The notes below the pieces were generated by a model, which was not told the DNA's origin, did no database searches, and saw only the letters and a list, made by a program, of their open reading frames with translations. Below are positions 1 through 6,109 of a stretch of DNA of 8,149 nt, piece by piece; position 1 is the stretch's first letter; every line of letters starts with the position of its first letter. The position numbers were made by a program, and so were the translations under genes. This DNA comes from RGIG3009 sp964389495 (GTDB lineage: Bacteria; Bacillota; Clostridia; Oscillospirales; Acutalibacteraceae), in NCBI GenBank assembly GCA_964389495.1, contig CAYMDU010000077.1, positions 1 to 8,149 on the forward strand, in the 5' to 3' direction.

Positions 1-17
1 CGCGGGACAGCTTTGCT

Positions 18-46
18 ATATTACCACTTTCCGCTTCGCTTGTCAA
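18..46 (-). promoter_or_regulatory. Candidate leftward promoter overlapping the GH13 stop codon
   Basis: On the minus strand there is a perfect TTGACA (46-41), a 17-bp spacer, and TAATAT (23-18), which matches the -10 consensus at 4 of 6 positions. The TGA stop of the GH13 gene is embedded in the -35 box. It would drive a leftward gene beyond the window, which cannot be seen. The -35 match and spacing are good; the weak -10 and the absent downstream gene keep this a candidate only. Confidence 0.4.
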
Positions 47-1920
47 GGGCTTTTTCGCATTTTTTCATTTTTTCTCACCAAAACATGTCCTGCCAACGGC
101 GGCAGTATCAATTCTCCGTTTTCAAAACGCGCCTCGCCCACAAGCGGTTCCCATGCGGTTTCGCCTGCAAAGAATCGCACCGTGTTTTCCGAACAGTTCA
201 CCGCGCACAGCAGCGACTCTTCGCCCCCCTTGCGTTCGAACACGACGGTGTTTGCGGGCGTTTCCCAAGGAACAAACGCCCCCTCTCGCAACACCGGTTG
301 CCCTGCTCTTGCCGTTCCCAACTGTTCGAACCACGAAATCAACTCTTCGTTTTGCATTCCCCACGGGTAGCATCCGCGGTTAAACGGATCGCGGTAGCCT
401 TCCATGCCGGTTTCGTCACCGTAATACAGGCACGGCACGCCCGGCAGGCAATATTGCAGCACCGCCGCCATGCGCAACAGCCGTTCGCCGCGCTCGCGCT
501 GTTCTTCGGTGAGATGCTGTGCGGCCTGCCAGCTTCGGCCGCGGCCGTTGGCCGGTTCGCCCGCCAACAGCGTGACAGCCCGCTCGGTGTCGTGCGTTCC
601 CAAAGAATTCATCAACAGCCGTGTCACCTGCGGCGGATAGTTTTCCACCACCGCTTCAATCCGGTTGAAAAAGCGTTCGGCGTCGCCGTCGCGCACCACA
701 TCCAGCACAGCCTGGCGGAATGGATAATTCATCACGCTGTCCAACTGCTTCCCCAACAAATACCGGCGGCGGTGCCCGTAGCTGCTTTTGTTGCTGGCGT
801 CTTCCCACACTTCGCCCAGAACAAGCGCTTCCGAATTCGTTGCTTTCACGCGGTGCCGCAATGCATCCAAAAACGCATCGGGCAATTCGTCGGCCACATC
901 CAGTCGCCAGCCGGATGCGCCGGCCCGCAGCCAATGGGCCACCACACCGTTTTCGCCGTTGATATATTCCGAAAACTCCTCGTTCAATTCGTCCACTTCC
1001 GGCAACGTTGGGAACCCCCACCAGCCGGCATAGCTATCCGGCCACCGAGAAAAATGGTACCACCCGGCATAGGGCGAATCCGGCGACTGATAGGCGCCCA
1101 CCGACGGATACCGCCCTTCGCGGTTGAAATACACACTGTCGGACCCTGTGTGGCTGAAAACGCCGTCCAGTAGCAAGCGTATTCCCTGTTCTTTGGCAGT
1201 AGCCGCCAACTCTTGCAGCTCTTTTTCGGTGCCCAGTTGCGGGTCAATGTGAAAATAGTCGGCCGTGTCGTAACGGTGATTGGAATGGGATTCAAAAATC
1301 GGATTCAGATACAGGCAGGTGACTCCCAACCGTTTCAAGTAAGGCAGTTTTTCGCGAATGCCTTGCAAATCGCCTCCGAAGAAATCGTTGTTTCGCACAA
1401 CCCCGGCCGCATCCGGTTTCCAGCACGGTTGTTCTCCCCAGTCGGCGTGCTGCACCCGCCCGGAAGGCAACTCGCCTTTGGGCCGACCGGAACAACAAAA
1501 CCGATCCGGGAAAATTTGGTACATCACGCCGCCGGCCAGCCAATCCGGTGTTTCAAAGTCTTTTTCATAGCAAGTGAGCTGCCACAGGGGGCCGGCCGTG
1601 TCGGACAACACCGCCGTTGCGTTTGGCAAACAGGTTAGGTACTTTCGCCCGCTGTCCGTATCGAGGGCAAAGCCGTACCAATACAGCCCCGCTTGCTCCG
1701 GTGTGTAGTGACATTCCCACCACTCGCGGTCTTCGCCTTCCATGCCCGCCCAAAACATGCCGTCCCATTTTGTCATGCCGCTGTCTTCGCAATGCAGCAA
1801 CCACGCTGCGCGGCAATGCCGCTCCCGTGGCACGCAAATGCGAAACAGCACCGCGGTTCCCTCTTCGACGGCGCCGAACGGTGCGCGATACCGGGTATCG
1901 CGGGAATTAAACCAGTGCAT
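43..1920 (-). CDS. Glycoside hydrolase family 13 alpha-glucan hydrolase (maltodextrin-degrading)
   Basis: This 625-residue protein should hydrolyse alpha-glucosidic bonds in maltodextrins or related glucans. No signal peptide is visible, so it probably acts in the cytoplasm on imported oligosaccharides. Residues 1-125 look like an N-terminal beta-sandwich as in neopullulanase/cyclomaltodextrinase-type enzymes. The (beta/alpha)8 barrel starts near MYQIFPDRF (133-141) and a beta domain follows about 540. The GH13 conserved regions are present: DGVFSH (252-257), GWRLDVADE with nucleophile Asp341, GEVWED with acid/base Glu370, and GTHDTE with transition-state Asp444. GDETGMEGYRDPFNRG (501-516) is also typical. 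Region V reads LPEVD (306-310) rather than the MPKLN of classical neopullulanases, so the exact specificity (maltogenic amylase, alpha-glucosidase or pullulan-degrading) is open. The start is set by AAAGGAG (1935-1929), 8 nt upstream. No terminator is seen after the stop. Confidence 0.93.
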   Translation of the reverse strand: MHWFNSRDTRYRAPFGAVEEGTAVLFRICVPRERHCRAAWLLHCEDSGMTKWDGMFWAGMEGEDREWWECHYTPEQAGLYWYGFALDTDSGRKYLTCLPNATAVLSDTAGPLWQLTCYEKDFETPDWLAGGVMYQIFPDRFCCSGRPKGELPSGRVQHADWGEQPCWKPDAAGVVRNNDFFGGDLQGIREKLPYLKRLGVTCLYLNPIFESHSNHRYDTADYFHIDPQLGTEKELQELAATAKEQGIRLLLDGVFSHTGSDSVYFNREGRYPSVGAYQSPDSPYAGWYHFSRWPDSYAGWWGFPTLPEVDELNEEFSEYINGENGVVAHWLRAGASGWRLDVADELPDAFLDALRHRVKATNSEALVLGEVWEDASNKSSYGHRRRYLLGKQLDSVMNYPFRQAVLDVVRDGDAERFFNRIEAVVENYPPQVTRLLMNSLGTHDTERAVTLLAGEPANGRGRSWQAAQHLTEEQRERGERLLRMAAVLQYCLPGVPCLYYGDETGMEGYRDPFNRGCYPWGMQNEELISWFEQLGTARAGQPVLREGAFVPWETPANTVVFERKGGEESLLCAVNCSENTVRFFAGETAWEPLVGEARFENGELILPPLAGHVLVRKNEKMRKSP

Positions 1921-1951
1921 ACCATACGCTCCTTTTGTCCCTGCCTGTTTT

Positions 1952-1961
1952 CAAACGCTTG
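1952..1961. promoter_or_regulatory. Possible LacI-family operator in the GH13 leader
   Basis: CAAACGCTTG is an imperfect inverted repeat centred on CG (CAA-ACGC-TTG, one mismatched pair). It lies about 25-35 nt downstream of the predicted GH13 transcription start and 30 nt before the start codon. LacI-family regulators of maltose genes and CcpA bind palindromes with a central CG, and a site placed here could block elongation. It fits the CcpA cre consensus poorly. The site is short and could be chance. Confidence 0.22.
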
Positions 1962-1991
1962 TCTGTTTTATCATGCTATATATTTCCTATT

Positions 1992-2020
1992 ATTATGCCA
2001 CATTTTTCGTTTTAGTACAA
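1992..2020 (-). promoter_or_regulatory. Promoter for the GH13 gene
   Basis: Reading leftward, TTGTAC (2020-2015) is separated by 17 bp from CATAAT (1997-1992), each one or two bases from the sigma-A consensus. Transcription should start near 1985, leaving a leader of about 65 nt before the GH13 start codon. It is back to back with the rightward promoter at 2079-2107. Confidence 0.6.
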
Positions 2021-2078
2021 GCCCGTAAATTTTGCCTGCCTTTTTGGGCGAAATTCCAAGGAAAATTTAAAATGATTC

Positions 2079-2107
2079 TTGTAACTCGTCTTTGTTTTTT
2101 GTATAAT
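2079..2107 (+). promoter_or_regulatory. Promoter of the phosphatase-rimI-tsaD operon
   Basis: TTGTAA (2079-2084), a 17-bp spacer and a perfect TATAAT (2102-2107) form a good sigma-A promoter. The predicted start near 2114 would leave a leader of only about 15 nt, barely containing the ribosome site, so there is little room for leader-based regulation. Confidence 0.7.
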
Positions 2108-2114
2108 ACATTTG

Positions 2115-2121
2115 AAAGGAG
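2115..2121 (+). promoter_or_regulatory. Ribosome binding site deciding the phosphatase start
   Basis: AAAGGAG lies 8 nt before the ATG at 2130. An in-frame upstream TTG at 2112 overlaps this site and would have no ribosome site of its own, so the ATG is chosen. Confidence 0.85.
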
Positions 2122-2129
2122 TATCTGCG

Positions 2130-2561
2130 ATGACCATTTTGTGCGTTTGTACCGGCAACATTTGCCGCAGCCCCATGCTCACCTATTTGCTGCGCGATGC
2201 GCTTGCCAAAGAAGGGATTTCCTGCACTGTCAGCGGTGCCGGCACGGGTACCGTCGACGGGGAGCCGCCCACGATGCACGCCATCACCGCCATGAGAGAA
2301 ATCGGTGTGGATATTTCCGAGCACCGTTCGCGGCAAATCACGCCGTCCCTTGTGGCCGAAACCGATTTGTTCATCGCTTTGTCGGTGGAACACGGCGTAA
2401 CCCTGGCGTTTCAATACGGGGTGGATCCCGAAAATATCCTTGTTCCCGGTTCCGGTGTTCCCGACCCATTCGGCCGCGATCTTGCCGCCTACCGCGATTG
2501 TCGCGACCAACTTTTGGAAGAACTCCCGCAACTGGTTCATGACATTAAGGAGCGCCTATGA
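2130..2561 (+). CDS. Low-molecular-weight protein tyrosine phosphatase
   Basis: The 143-residue cytoplasmic protein removes phosphate from protein phosphotyrosine by a cysteinyl-phosphate mechanism. The P-loop CTGNICRS is at residues 7-14, with nucleophile Cys7 and phosphate-binding Arg13. The general-acid loop DPFG begins at Asp112. Length and the single domain are normal for the family. The P-loop position that is Thr in the Bacillus arginine phosphatase YwlE is Ile11 here. In the literature a Thr-to-Ile change in YwlE shifts preference to phosphotyrosine, so tyrosine phosphatase is favoured over arginine phosphatase; this is inference. It is the first gene of an operon and its stop overlaps the rimI start as ATGA, implying translational coupling. 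A regulatory link to RimI and TsaD is not evident from sequence. Confidence 0.92.
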   Translation: MTILCVCTGNICRSPMLTYLLRDALAKEGISCTVSGAGTGTVDGEPPTMHAITAMREIGVDISEHRSRQITPSLVAETDLFIALSVEHGVTLAFQYGVDPENILVPGSGVPDPFGRDLAAYRDCRDQLLEELPQLVHDIKERL

Positions 2562-2995
2562 GCCCTTCTTTTCACATTGTCCCGTTGCAAGAAACCCATG
2601 TGGCAGCACTTGCCGAGCTGGAAAAGCAGTGCTTTTCCGACCCGTGGAGTGTCCACGCACTGCGCGAAGAACTGAGCAATCCCTGCGCTCGCTTTTTGGT
2701 GGCTCTTTGCGGTGACCGGGTGGCCGGATACATCGGGTGCCATTTGGTGGCCGGCGAAGGGTTTGTCACCAATGTGGCCGTTTTTCCGGCCTATCGCCGC
2801 CAAGGTGTTGCACGGCAGCTGCTGCAATCGGCCATGGCGTTGCCGCTTTCCCGCCTGTTTTTAGAAGTGCGCGCATCCAATGCAGCCGCCATTGCGCTGT
2901 ATCGGTCGCTCGGCTTTTCGGAAGACGGGAGGCGTCCCTGCTTTTATTCGCACCCTGTTGAGGATGCCGTTCTTTACAGTTACAATCGGAGTTGA
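2558..2995 (+). CDS. rimI: Ribosomal protein S18-alanine N-acetyltransferase RimI
   Basis: This 145-residue GNAT-fold enzyme transfers acetyl from acetyl-CoA to the N-terminal alanine of ribosomal protein S18, and some relatives have broader substrates. Seen in the sequence are CFSDPWS (25-31), the acetyl-CoA-binding segment VFPAYRRQGVARQLL (75-89) and LEVRASNAAAIALYRSLGF (102-120). Glu103 and Tyr115 fall at the positions of the catalytic base and acid described for Salmonella RimI. The ATG overlaps the phosphatase stop by 4 nt and has AAGGAG 5 nt upstream. RimI directly before tsaD is a common Firmicute arrangement, usually with tsaB and tsaE in front; here a phosphatase takes that place. 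Function rests on strong family resemblance plus context. Confidence 0.9.
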   Translation: MSPSFHIVPLQETHVAALAELEKQCFSDPWSVHALREELSNPCARFLVALCGDRVAGYIGCHLVAGEGFVTNVAVFPAYRRQGVARQLLQSAMALPLSRLFLEVRASNAAAIALYRSLGFSEDGRRPCFYSHPVEDAVLYSYNRS

Positions 2996-3001
2996 TACAT
3001 A

Positions 3002-4006
3002 ATGAACATCCTTGCTTTGGAATCCTCCTGCGACGAAACCGCCGCCGCTGTTGTGCGCGACGGGCGCATTGTTCTTTCCAACATCATTGCCTCGCAAGCC
3101 GATGAGCATCGGCTGTACGGCGGCGTGGTTCCCGAAATTGCCAGCCGCCGCCACGCAGAAGCGGTCAGCAGTGTCACCCGCCAAGCGCTGGAACAGGCCG
3201 GGTTAACGCTGCACGATATCGATGCCGTTGCCGTCACCTATGCTCCCGGCCTCATCGGCGCGTTGCTGGTGGGTGTGAATTTTGCCAAAGGATTGGCCCA
3301 GGCCGCCAACCTTCCTTTGGTGCCGGTGCACCATTTGCGTTCGCACATTGCCGCCAATTACTTGGCTCACCCCACACTCAAACCGCCGTTTCTCTGCTTG
3401 GTTGTGTCCGGCGGGCACACACACATTGTGCGTGTGAATGACTACACCCGCTTCACGGTGCTGGGGCGCACGCGCGACGATGCCGCCGGCGAATGTTTCG
3501 ACAAGGCGGCCCGCGCCATGGGCATGCCCTATCCCGGCGGTGTTCATTTGGACGCCACGGCCAAAGGGGGCAATCCGCAAGCCTTTAAGCTCCCCCGCCC
3601 GCAGGTGGACGGCTCTTTGTTGGATTTCAGCTTTTCCGGGTTGAAAACCGCCGTTATCAATTTGCTTCACAAGGCCGAACAGCGCGGCGAATCCGTGCCC
3701 ATTCCCGATTTGTGCGCCTCTTTCCAGCACACGGTGTGCGACATTCTGTGCTCTCACACCCTGGCCGCCGCCGAACAAACCGGCGACACGGTTATTGCCT
3801 TGGCCGGAGGCGTGTCGGCCAATTCCGCGCTTCGCGCGCAAATGCAAGCCCTTTGCGATGCACACGGATTCAAACTTTGCGTTCCGCCGTTGCCGCTGTG
3901 CGGTGACAACGCCGCCATGGTGGGGGCACAAGGATTTTATGAGTTTACGGCCGGGCACACAGCCGGCCCCGATCTCAACGCCTGCGCCACTCTATCCATT
4001 GAATAA
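3002..4006 (+). CDS. tsaD: tRNA N6-adenosine threonylcarbamoyltransferase TsaD
   Basis: TsaD moves the threonylcarbamoyl group from threonylcarbamoyl-AMP to A37 of ANN-decoding tRNAs, giving t6A, in a complex with TsaB and TsaE. The 334 residues are a normal length. The ASKHA-fold start LALESSCDETAAAV (4-17) is clear. The HxxxH metal site is His111 and His115 in HHLRSH, completed by Asp302 in GDNAAM, and the nucleotide-binding glycines lie in ALAGGVSANSALR (266-278). The start has GGAG about 10 nt upstream and lies 6 nt after the rimI stop, so the three genes form one unit. TsaB, TsaE and the TsaC/Sua5 synthase are not in the window and must be elsewhere in the genome. A hairpin terminator follows. 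Confidence 0.97.
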   Translation: MNILALESSCDETAAAVVRDGRIVLSNIIASQADEHRLYGGVVPEIASRRHAEAVSSVTRQALEQAGLTLHDIDAVAVTYAPGLIGALLVGVNFAKGLAQAANLPLVPVHHLRSHIAANYLAHPTLKPPFLCLVVSGGHTHIVRVNDYTRFTVLGRTRDDAAGECFDKAARAMGMPYPGGVHLDATAKGGNPQAFKLPRPQVDGSLLDFSFSGLKTAVINLLHKAEQRGESVPIPDLCASFQHTVCDILCSHTLAAAEQTGDTVIALAGGVSANSALRAQMQALCDAHGFKLCVPPLPLCGDNAAMVGAQGFYEFTAGHTAGPDLNACATLSIE

Positions 4007-4027
4007 ACCAACCCTTTTCACCACTGC

Positions 4028-4059
4028 CCGAAACCGTCGCTGTTTCGGACGGCTTTTTT
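4028..4059 (+). terminator. Intrinsic terminator after tsaD
   Basis: Two alternative stems precede six T residues (4054-4059). CCGAAAC (4028-4034) pairs with GTTTCGG (4042-4048), and CCGTC (4034-4038) pairs with GACGG (4048-4052). The second stem sits one base before the T-run, as expected for termination. It is 22 nt after the tsaD stop. Confidence 0.75.
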
Positions 4060-4090
4060 GCAGGTTTAAATATTTATTTACATTTGGTGC

Positions 4091-4118
4091 TTGAAATTAC
4101 GGAATTTTTTAGTATAAT
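4091..4118 (+). promoter_or_regulatory. Promoter of pckA
   Basis: TTGAAA (4091-4096), a 16-bp spacer and a perfect TATAAT (4113-4118) precede a leader of about 50 nt. The placement, between the tsaD terminator and pckA, supports independent transcription. No convincing operator palindrome is seen around it. Confidence 0.68.
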
Positions 4119-4159
4119 GATATTAAGGGGAAATTGGAATTCTTCTATTTTACCCAATG

Positions 4160-4166
4160 AAAGGAG
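4160..4166 (+). promoter_or_regulatory. Ribosome binding site deciding the pckA start
   Basis: AAAGGAG is 8 nt before the ATG at 4175. An in-frame ATG at 4157 immediately precedes this site and would place the ribosome site inside the coding region, so 4175 is preferred. Confidence 0.88.
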
Positions 4167-4174
4167 AACCCGTT

Positions 4175-5950
4175 ATGACAAACGCACTAACCACCAATCC
4201 TTCCATCCTCGCTTGGATCAAGGAAAAAGTGGACTTGACTCAACCCGACCGCATTATGTGGATTGACGGTTCTGAGGAGCAGTTGGAAGAACTGCGCGCA
4301 GAAGGTTGCCGCACCGGTGAGTTGACCAAGCTGAACGAAGAAAAGCTGCCCGGTTGCTACCTGCATCTTTCGGCACTGAACGATGTCGCCCGCGTGGAAG
4401 GTCGCACCTTCATCTGCTCTGAAAAAGAAGAAGATGCCGGTCCCACCAACCACTGGATGGCTCCCGCCGAGGCATACGACCTGTTGTACAACATTGCCCG
4501 CGGTGCCTACAAAGGGCGCACCATGTATATCATCCCGTATTCCATGGGCCCTGTCGGTTCGCCTTTTGCCAAATACGGCATCGAACTAACCGACTCCATC
4601 TATGTGGTTATCAGCATGGCCATCATGACCCGCATGGGCAAAGAAGTTTACACCGCCCTGGGCGACAGCGACGACTGGATTCGCGGTTTGCACTGCAAGT
4701 GCGACATCGACGAGGACAAGCGCTATATCTGCCATTTCCCGCAAGACAACACCATCATCTCCGTGAACTCCGGTTACGGCGGCAATGTGCTGCTCGGCAA
4801 AAAATGCTTTGCCCTGCGCATTGCGTCTAACTTGGGCCGCAAAGAAGGCTGGTTGGCCGAACACATGCTCATTTTGGGCTTGGAAAATCCCGAAGGAAAA
4901 ACCACCTATGTGGCCGCCGCGTTCCCCTCGGCTTGCGGCAAAACCAACTTGGCCATGCTGATTCCGCCGGAACTGTACCGCGAAAAGGGCTACAAAGTTT
5001 GGTGCGTTGGCGATGATATTGCCTGGATGCGCATTGGCGAAGACGGCCGTCTGTGGGCTTGCAACCCCGAAAACGGTTTCTTTGGCGTGGCACCCGGCAC
5101 CAACATGAAATCCAACCCCAACGCCTTGATTTCCACACAGAAGAACACCATCTTCACCAATGTGGTGCACAATCTGGACGATAACACCGTGTGGTGGGAA
5201 AGCCTGGACAAGAACCCGCCGAAAAACGCCCGCAACTGGAAGGGCGAACAGTGGGATTGCACCGACGGTTCCAAGGGCGCTCATCCCAACTCCCGCTTCA
5301 CCGCGCCCGCTAAAAACTGCCCTTGCATTTCTTCCGAATTCGATTCGCCCGTGGGCGTGCCGATTTCCGCTATCATCTTCGGCGGCCGCCGCGCCAAAAC
5401 CGCTCCGCTGGTGTATCAATCCCGTGATTGGAACCACGGCGTGTTTGTCGGCTCCATCATGGCTTCCGAAACCACCGCCGCCGCCACCGGCGCTGTCGGC
5501 GTTGTCCGCCGCGACCCGATGGCCATGTTGCCGTTCTGCGGCTATCACATGGGCGACTATTGGGCACACTGGATTGAAATGGGCAAGAAGCTTGGCGACA
5601 AAGCTCCCAAAATCTTCAATGTCAACTGGTTCCGCACCGACGACGAAGGCCACTTCCTGTGGCCCGGCTTTGGCGACAACCTGCGCGTTCTCGACTGGAT
5701 TGTTAAGCGCTGCGAAGGAAAAGCAGACGCCCAGACCACCGCTATCGGGTATGTCCCCTATGCGGAAGACATCAACCTGGAAGGTTTGGACGATTTCAGC
5801 ATCGACACGCTCAAATCCATCCTCGAAGTTGACAAATCGTTGTGGAATGCCGAAATCGGCGGCATCGAAGAATTCTATGCCAAGTTCGGCGACAAACTGC
5901 CAGCCGAACTGACTGCCGAACTGAACACCTTGAAAGCCAACCTGAAATAA
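4175..5950 (+). CDS. pckA: Phosphoenolpyruvate carboxykinase (GTP)
   Basis: The enzyme interconverts oxaloacetate plus GTP with PEP, GDP and CO2 (EC 4.1.1.32). In fermenting anaerobes it may run toward oxaloacetate, conserving energy as GTP, or serve gluconeogenesis. The 591 residues match the GTP family. Visible are the SGYGG segment (199-203), the metal-site region GKKCFALRIA (208-217) and AEH (228-230), the P-loop SACGKTN (252-258) with the hyper-reactive Cys254 typical of GTP enzymes, VGDDIAW (278-284), the substrate-region PNSRFTAP (371-378), and GGRRAKTAPLVYQSRDW (403-419). These exclude the unrelated-length ATP type (about 530 residues). Codon use is orderly (Asn mostly AAC), consistent with high expression. 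It has its own promoter and terminator, so it is monocistronic. Confidence 0.97.
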   Translation: MTNALTTNPSILAWIKEKVDLTQPDRIMWIDGSEEQLEELRAEGCRTGELTKLNEEKLPGCYLHLSALNDVARVEGRTFICSEKEEDAGPTNHWMAPAEAYDLLYNIARGAYKGRTMYIIPYSMGPVGSPFAKYGIELTDSIYVVISMAIMTRMGKEVYTALGDSDDWIRGLHCKCDIDEDKRYICHFPQDNTIISVNSGYGGNVLLGKKCFALRIASNLGRKEGWLAEHMLILGLENPEGKTTYVAAAFPSACGKTNLAMLIPPELYREKGYKVWCVGDDIAWMRIGEDGRLWACNPENGFFGVAPGTNMKSNPNALISTQKNTIFTNVVHNLDDNTVWWESLDKNPPKNARNWKGEQWDCTDGSKGAHPNSRFTAPAKNCPCISSEFDSPVGVPISAIIFGGRRAKTAPLVYQSRDWNHGVFVGSIMASETTAAATGAVGVVRRDPMAMLPFCGYHMGDYWAHWIEMGKKLGDKAPKIFNVNWFRTDDEGHFLWPGFGDNLRVLDWIVKRCEGKADAQTTAIGYVPYAEDINLEGLDDFSIDTLKSILEVDKSLWNAEIGGIEEFYAKFGDKLPAELTAELNTLKANLK

Positions 5951-5963
5951 ACAACGGCTTTTT

Positions 5964-5999
5964 GCGGCGCCGAGAAATTCGGCGCCGCATTTTATTTTC
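5964..5999 (+). terminator. Strong intrinsic terminator of pckA
   Basis: A perfect 10-bp stem, GCGGCGCCGA (5964-5973) with TCGGCGCCGC (5979-5988), closes a 5-nt loop and is followed by a T-rich run (ATTTTATTTT). It begins 13 nt after the pckA stop and should isolate pckA from the importer operon. Confidence 0.92.
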
Positions 6000-6018
6000 G
6001 GGTATTTTCAAAAAAGTA

Positions 6019-6047
6019 TTGACTTTAACGCTTTAAAGCGTTATACT
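6019..6047 (+). promoter_or_regulatory. Promoter of the ABC importer operon
   Basis: TTGACT (6019-6024), a 17-bp spacer and TATACT (6042-6047) are each one base from the sigma-A consensus. Transcription should start near 6054, giving a leader of about 55 nt, too short for a T-box or most riboswitches. The spacer is filled by the palindrome at 6026-6043, so repression by a DNA-binding protein is likely. Confidence 0.8.
6026..6043. promoter_or_regulatory. Perfect 18-bp palindromic operator in the importer promoter
   Basis: TAACGCTTTAAAGCGTTA equals its own reverse complement over all 18 bases. It occupies the whole -35/-10 spacer apart from one base and covers the first two bases of the -10 box. 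A dimeric repressor bound here would block RNA polymerase. CTTTAA also occurs as a direct repeat at 6023-6028 and 6031-6036. The regulator family is not identifiable from the site and no regulator gene is in the window. Confidence 0.7.
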
Positions 6048-6049
6048 AT

Positions 6050-6107
6050 TAACAACCGATAGAACCGCGCTCACCCATTGTGCGGTTACCGCGTAGAGGA
6101 GTTGTTA
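6050..6107 (+). repeat. Nested inverted repeats in the importer leader
   Basis: TAACAAC (6050-6056) is the exact inverse of GTTGTTA (6101-6107). Inside this pair, AACCGC (6063-6068) is the inverse of GCGGTT (6082-6087). The right outer arm touches the last base of the ribosome site AGAGGAG (6095-6101). The inner pair can form an RNA hairpin with a 13-nt loop. The outer left arm straddles the predicted transcription start, so whether it is fully in the RNA is uncertain. Confidence 0.4.
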
Positions 6108-6109
6108 GT

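Noticed and set aside
13..1173. Long rightward open frame (386 codons) opposite the GH13 gene
   Set aside because: It is a shadow on the antisense strand of a gene with intact catalytic motifs; its translation has no recognisable domain and no ribosome site at its start.
2051..2068. AT-rich imperfect inverted repeat (TTCC-AA-GGAA core) between the divergent promoters
   Set aside because: The core arms are only 4 bp and the flanks need a bulge; in AT-rich intergenic DNA this is easily chance.
1742..2542. Open frame bridging the GH13 start, the intergenic gap and the phosphatase gene
   Set aside because: It crosses two promoters and is out of frame with both real genes; no domain is seen.
4133..4158. 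Possible leader hairpin before pckA (ATTGG with CCAAT)
   Set aside because: A 5-bp AU-rich stem with a 16-nt loop is too weak to claim as a regulatory structure.
4586..5653. Long leftward open frame (355 codons) opposite pckA, with similar ones opposite tsaD (3203-3958) and the lipoprotein gene (6407-7111)
   Set aside because: GC-rich biased codons in the real genes avoid antisense stops. The translations are low-complexity Gly/His/Ala-rich strings without family motifs.
6048..6109. T-box or riboswitch upstream of the amino acid-type importer
   Set aside because: The leader is only about 55 nt and lacks the T-box bulge sequence or any recognised aptamer core.
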